From Hydractinia symbiolongicarpus (taxonomy: Eukaryota; Cnidaria; Hydrozoa; Anthoathecata; Hydractiniidae): a DNA stretch of 64,000 nucleotides. A program made the position numbers and the translations under genes. The notes below the pieces were generated by a model that was not told the origin of the DNA, did no database searches, and was given only the letters and a program-made list of their open reading frames with translations. Below are positions 62,801 to 64,000 of the stretch, piece by piece (position 1 is the first letter of the stretch; the number at the start of each line of letters is the position of its first letter). The DNA is taken from contig NC_079877.1 of NCBI RefSeq assembly GCF_029227915.1, forward strand, positions 2,728,001 to 2,792,000, in the 5' to 3' direction.

Positions 62801-64000
62801 ACTGATTCTGGACTGTGACCTTATAAATGTGATAAATGAGTTAATTGTTCTCCAAGGAATAACATTCTTCTTAATTTGACATGATTGCTGGAACTCAGCA
62901 ATTACACTGGGCGCTGTGGTAGCGCTTTATTAAAAAATTAGGATAAATAAGTCATTTTTTACTGTGGGACGAATCCTAGTCGTTAGTTCGCGCTGAAGAA
63001 ATAGAGACAGTTTCAAAAACTATATTTCATTGACTTTCTAACGGTGTCAATCCGTTTGAGTTGCAACGGTTGCGTCAAATATTCGCACCAACATGTATTT
63101 AGTGATTTTCTTCCGACATTACTAAGTTGTATTGCTTTTAACAGTGAAACGATTGACTGGGGAAGTTAATTGAACTGATTCTGGACTGTGACCTTACAAA
63201 TGTGAAAAATGAGTCAATTGTTCTCCAAGGAATAACATTCTTCTTAATTTGACATGATTGCTGGAACTCAGCGATTACACTGGTCGCTGTGGTAGCGCTT
63301 TATTAAAAAATTAAGATAAATAAGTCTTTTATTACTGTGGGACGAATCCTAGTCGTTACTTCGCGCTGAAGAAATAGAGTCAGTTTCAAAAACTAGATTT
63401 CATTGACTTTCTAACGGTGTCAATCCGTTTGAGTTACAACGGTTGCGTCACATATTCGTACCAACATGTATTTAGTTATTTTCTTCCGATATTACTAAGT
63501 TGTATTGCTTTTAACAGTAAAACGATTGACTGTGGGAATGAATTGAACTGATTCTGGACTGTGACCTTATTAATGTGATAAATGAGGCAATTGGTCTCCA
63601 AGAAATAACATTCTTCTTATTTTGACATGATTGCTGGAATTCAGCGATTACATTAGGCTCTGTGGTAGCGCTTTATTTTAAAAATTTAGATAAATAAGTC
63701 TTTTCTTACTGTGGGACCAATCCTGGCCGTTAGCACGCGCTGATCAAATAAGAACAGTTATAAAGACTACATTTCATTGACTTTCTAGCTATTTAAATCC
63801 GTTTGAGTTACAACGGTTGCGTCACATATTCGTACCAACATGTATTTAGTTATTTTCTTCCGATATTACTAAGTTGTATTGCTTTTAACAGTAAAACGAT
63901 TGACTGTGGGAATGAATTGAACTGATTCTGGACTGTGACCTTATTAATGTGATAAATGAGGCAATTGGTCTCCAAGAAATAACATTCTTCTTAATTTGAC
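53803..64000. repeat. HOR domain 5: 3-mer (1,119 bp) and 7-mer (2,611 bp) of a distinct subfamily
   Basis: Anchors: 53924, 54297, 54669, 55041, 55412, 55784, 56157, 56530, 56903, 57276, 57649, 58022, 58395, 58768, 59141, 59514, 59887, 60260, 60633, 61006, 61379, 61752, 62125, 62498, 62872, 63245, 63618, 63992. Most monomers have CTTTATTAAAAAATTA, GGGACGAATCCTAGTCG and GTATTGCTTTTAACAG, unlike those upstream. 55,784-56,902 is repeated at 56,903 (1,119 bp). 56,581-59,191 is repeated from 59,192 to about 61,390 (2,611 bp). 53,602 to about 54,300 recurs at 56,581 (2,979 bp). 62,498 recurs at 63,618 (1,120 bp). Between 54,297 and 55,783 classes typical of 43-52 kb are interleaved. Confidence 0.87.
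58022..58394. repeat. TATTTAAAT subfamily monomer (first of 4)
   Basis: It reads CTTTCTAGCTATTTAAATCCG near 58,183-58,203 in place of CTTTCTAACGGTGTCAATCCG, with GAACAAATAAGAACAGTTAT upstream and ACAAGTATTTAGCGATAG downstream. Other members have anchors 60,633, 62,498 and 63,618, only in the last 6 kb. The last two also change CGCTGAACAAAT to CGCTGATCAAAT. The 63,618 copy returns to the common class after about 63,840, so it is a chimera. Confidence 0.85.

Larger units (their letters stand above)
1..64000. repeat. Satellite DNA array, ~372-bp monomer, head to tail
   Basis: The anchor TAATTTGACA, or a one- or two-base variant of it, occurs 173 times from 21 to 63,992, always on the plus strand. 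This gives 172 complete monomers with a mean spacing of 371.9 bp. Spacings are 370-374 bp except four: 347 (from 24,225), 344 (from 49,522 and from 53,207) and 364 (from 50,611). The window begins 20 bp before an anchor and ends 9 bp after one, so the array continues on both sides. Composition over 35,761-36,120 is 34.7% G+C. No insertion, inversion or unique sequence interrupts it. Large homogeneous arrays of this kind usually form centromeric or pericentromeric heterochromatin; that role is inferred, not seen. I do not recognise the family. Confidence 0.98.

Noticed and set aside
1-64000. A CRISPR array or phage/plasmid iterons
   Set aside because: The repeats are ~372 bp, contiguous, with no unique spacers, and no cas or replication genes are present.
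1-64000. Transposon or LTR remains generating the array
   Set aside because: No terminal repeats, target-site duplications, coding remnants or orientation changes were seen.
1-64000. Spacer subrepeats of a ribosomal DNA unit
   Set aside because: No 18S, 5.8S, 28S or 5S sequence appears in 64 kb.
1-64000. The Drosophila 359-bp (1.688) satellite or alpha satellite
   Set aside because: Period and recognisable motifs differ; this is from memory and needs a database search.
1-64000. A two-fold (186-bp) dimer structure of the monomer
   Set aside because: ACTGTGGGAC does occur twice, 194 bp apart, but the flanks do not align at that offset and the order of other duplicated strings is reversed.
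1-64000. A hidden novel multigene system
   Set aside because: Every stretch checked on both strands falls within a satellite monomer; there is no room for other genes.

Overview
The whole 64 kb window is one uninterrupted head-to-tail satellite DNA array. The anchor TAATTTGACA (with minor variants) recurs 173 times from 21 to 63,992, giving 172 complete monomers with a mean period of 371.9 bp. All are on the same strand. I see no single-copy DNA, transposon insertion, inversion, RNA gene or credible protein gene. The two 83-codon open frames (6,615-6,866 and 50,504-50,755, both minus strand) are equivalent stretches of two monomers in which chance changes removed stop codons.

This is a eukaryotic genome, most likely a centromeric or pericentromeric block. 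I do not recognise the family, so no species is named. Over 35,761-36,120 I counted 125 G+C in 360 bases (34.7%) and 14 CpG, slightly more than chance expects. That lack of CpG decay fits a lineage without heavy germline CpG methylation, such as many invertebrates, better than a vertebrate or plant, but this is inference.

Layout, by higher-order repeat (HOR) structure: 1-7,818, 7-monomer HOR of 2,606 bp; 7,819-10,209, irregular mosaic; 10,210-13,189, an apparently identical tandem duplication of a 1,490-bp 4-mer; 13,190-17,830, mosaic containing a 1.26-kb copy of 6.2-7.5 kb; 17,831-20,849, a block re-used about 14.87 kb downstream; 20,850-26,770, 3-mer HOR of 1,118 bp; 26,771-32,712, 5-mer HOR of 1,863 bp; 32,713-36,480, the downstream copy of the 17.8-21.9 kb material; 36,481-42,745, 6-mer HOR of 2,235 bp; 42,746-46,055, mosaic; 46,056-53,802, a 4,063-bp 11-mer duplicated in tandem, with the second copy having lost one monomer; 53,803-64,000, 3-mer (1,119 bp) and 7-mer (2,611 bp) HORs built from a distinct subfamily.

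Nothing here works together as genes. The interest lies in the recombination record: chimeric monomers, sharp duplication junctions, a 5-mer that looks like a 6-mer minus one monomer, and repeated switch points in a GC-rich palindromic block of the monomer. Near-identical copies can also be assembly artefacts, so the HOR claims need long-read support.
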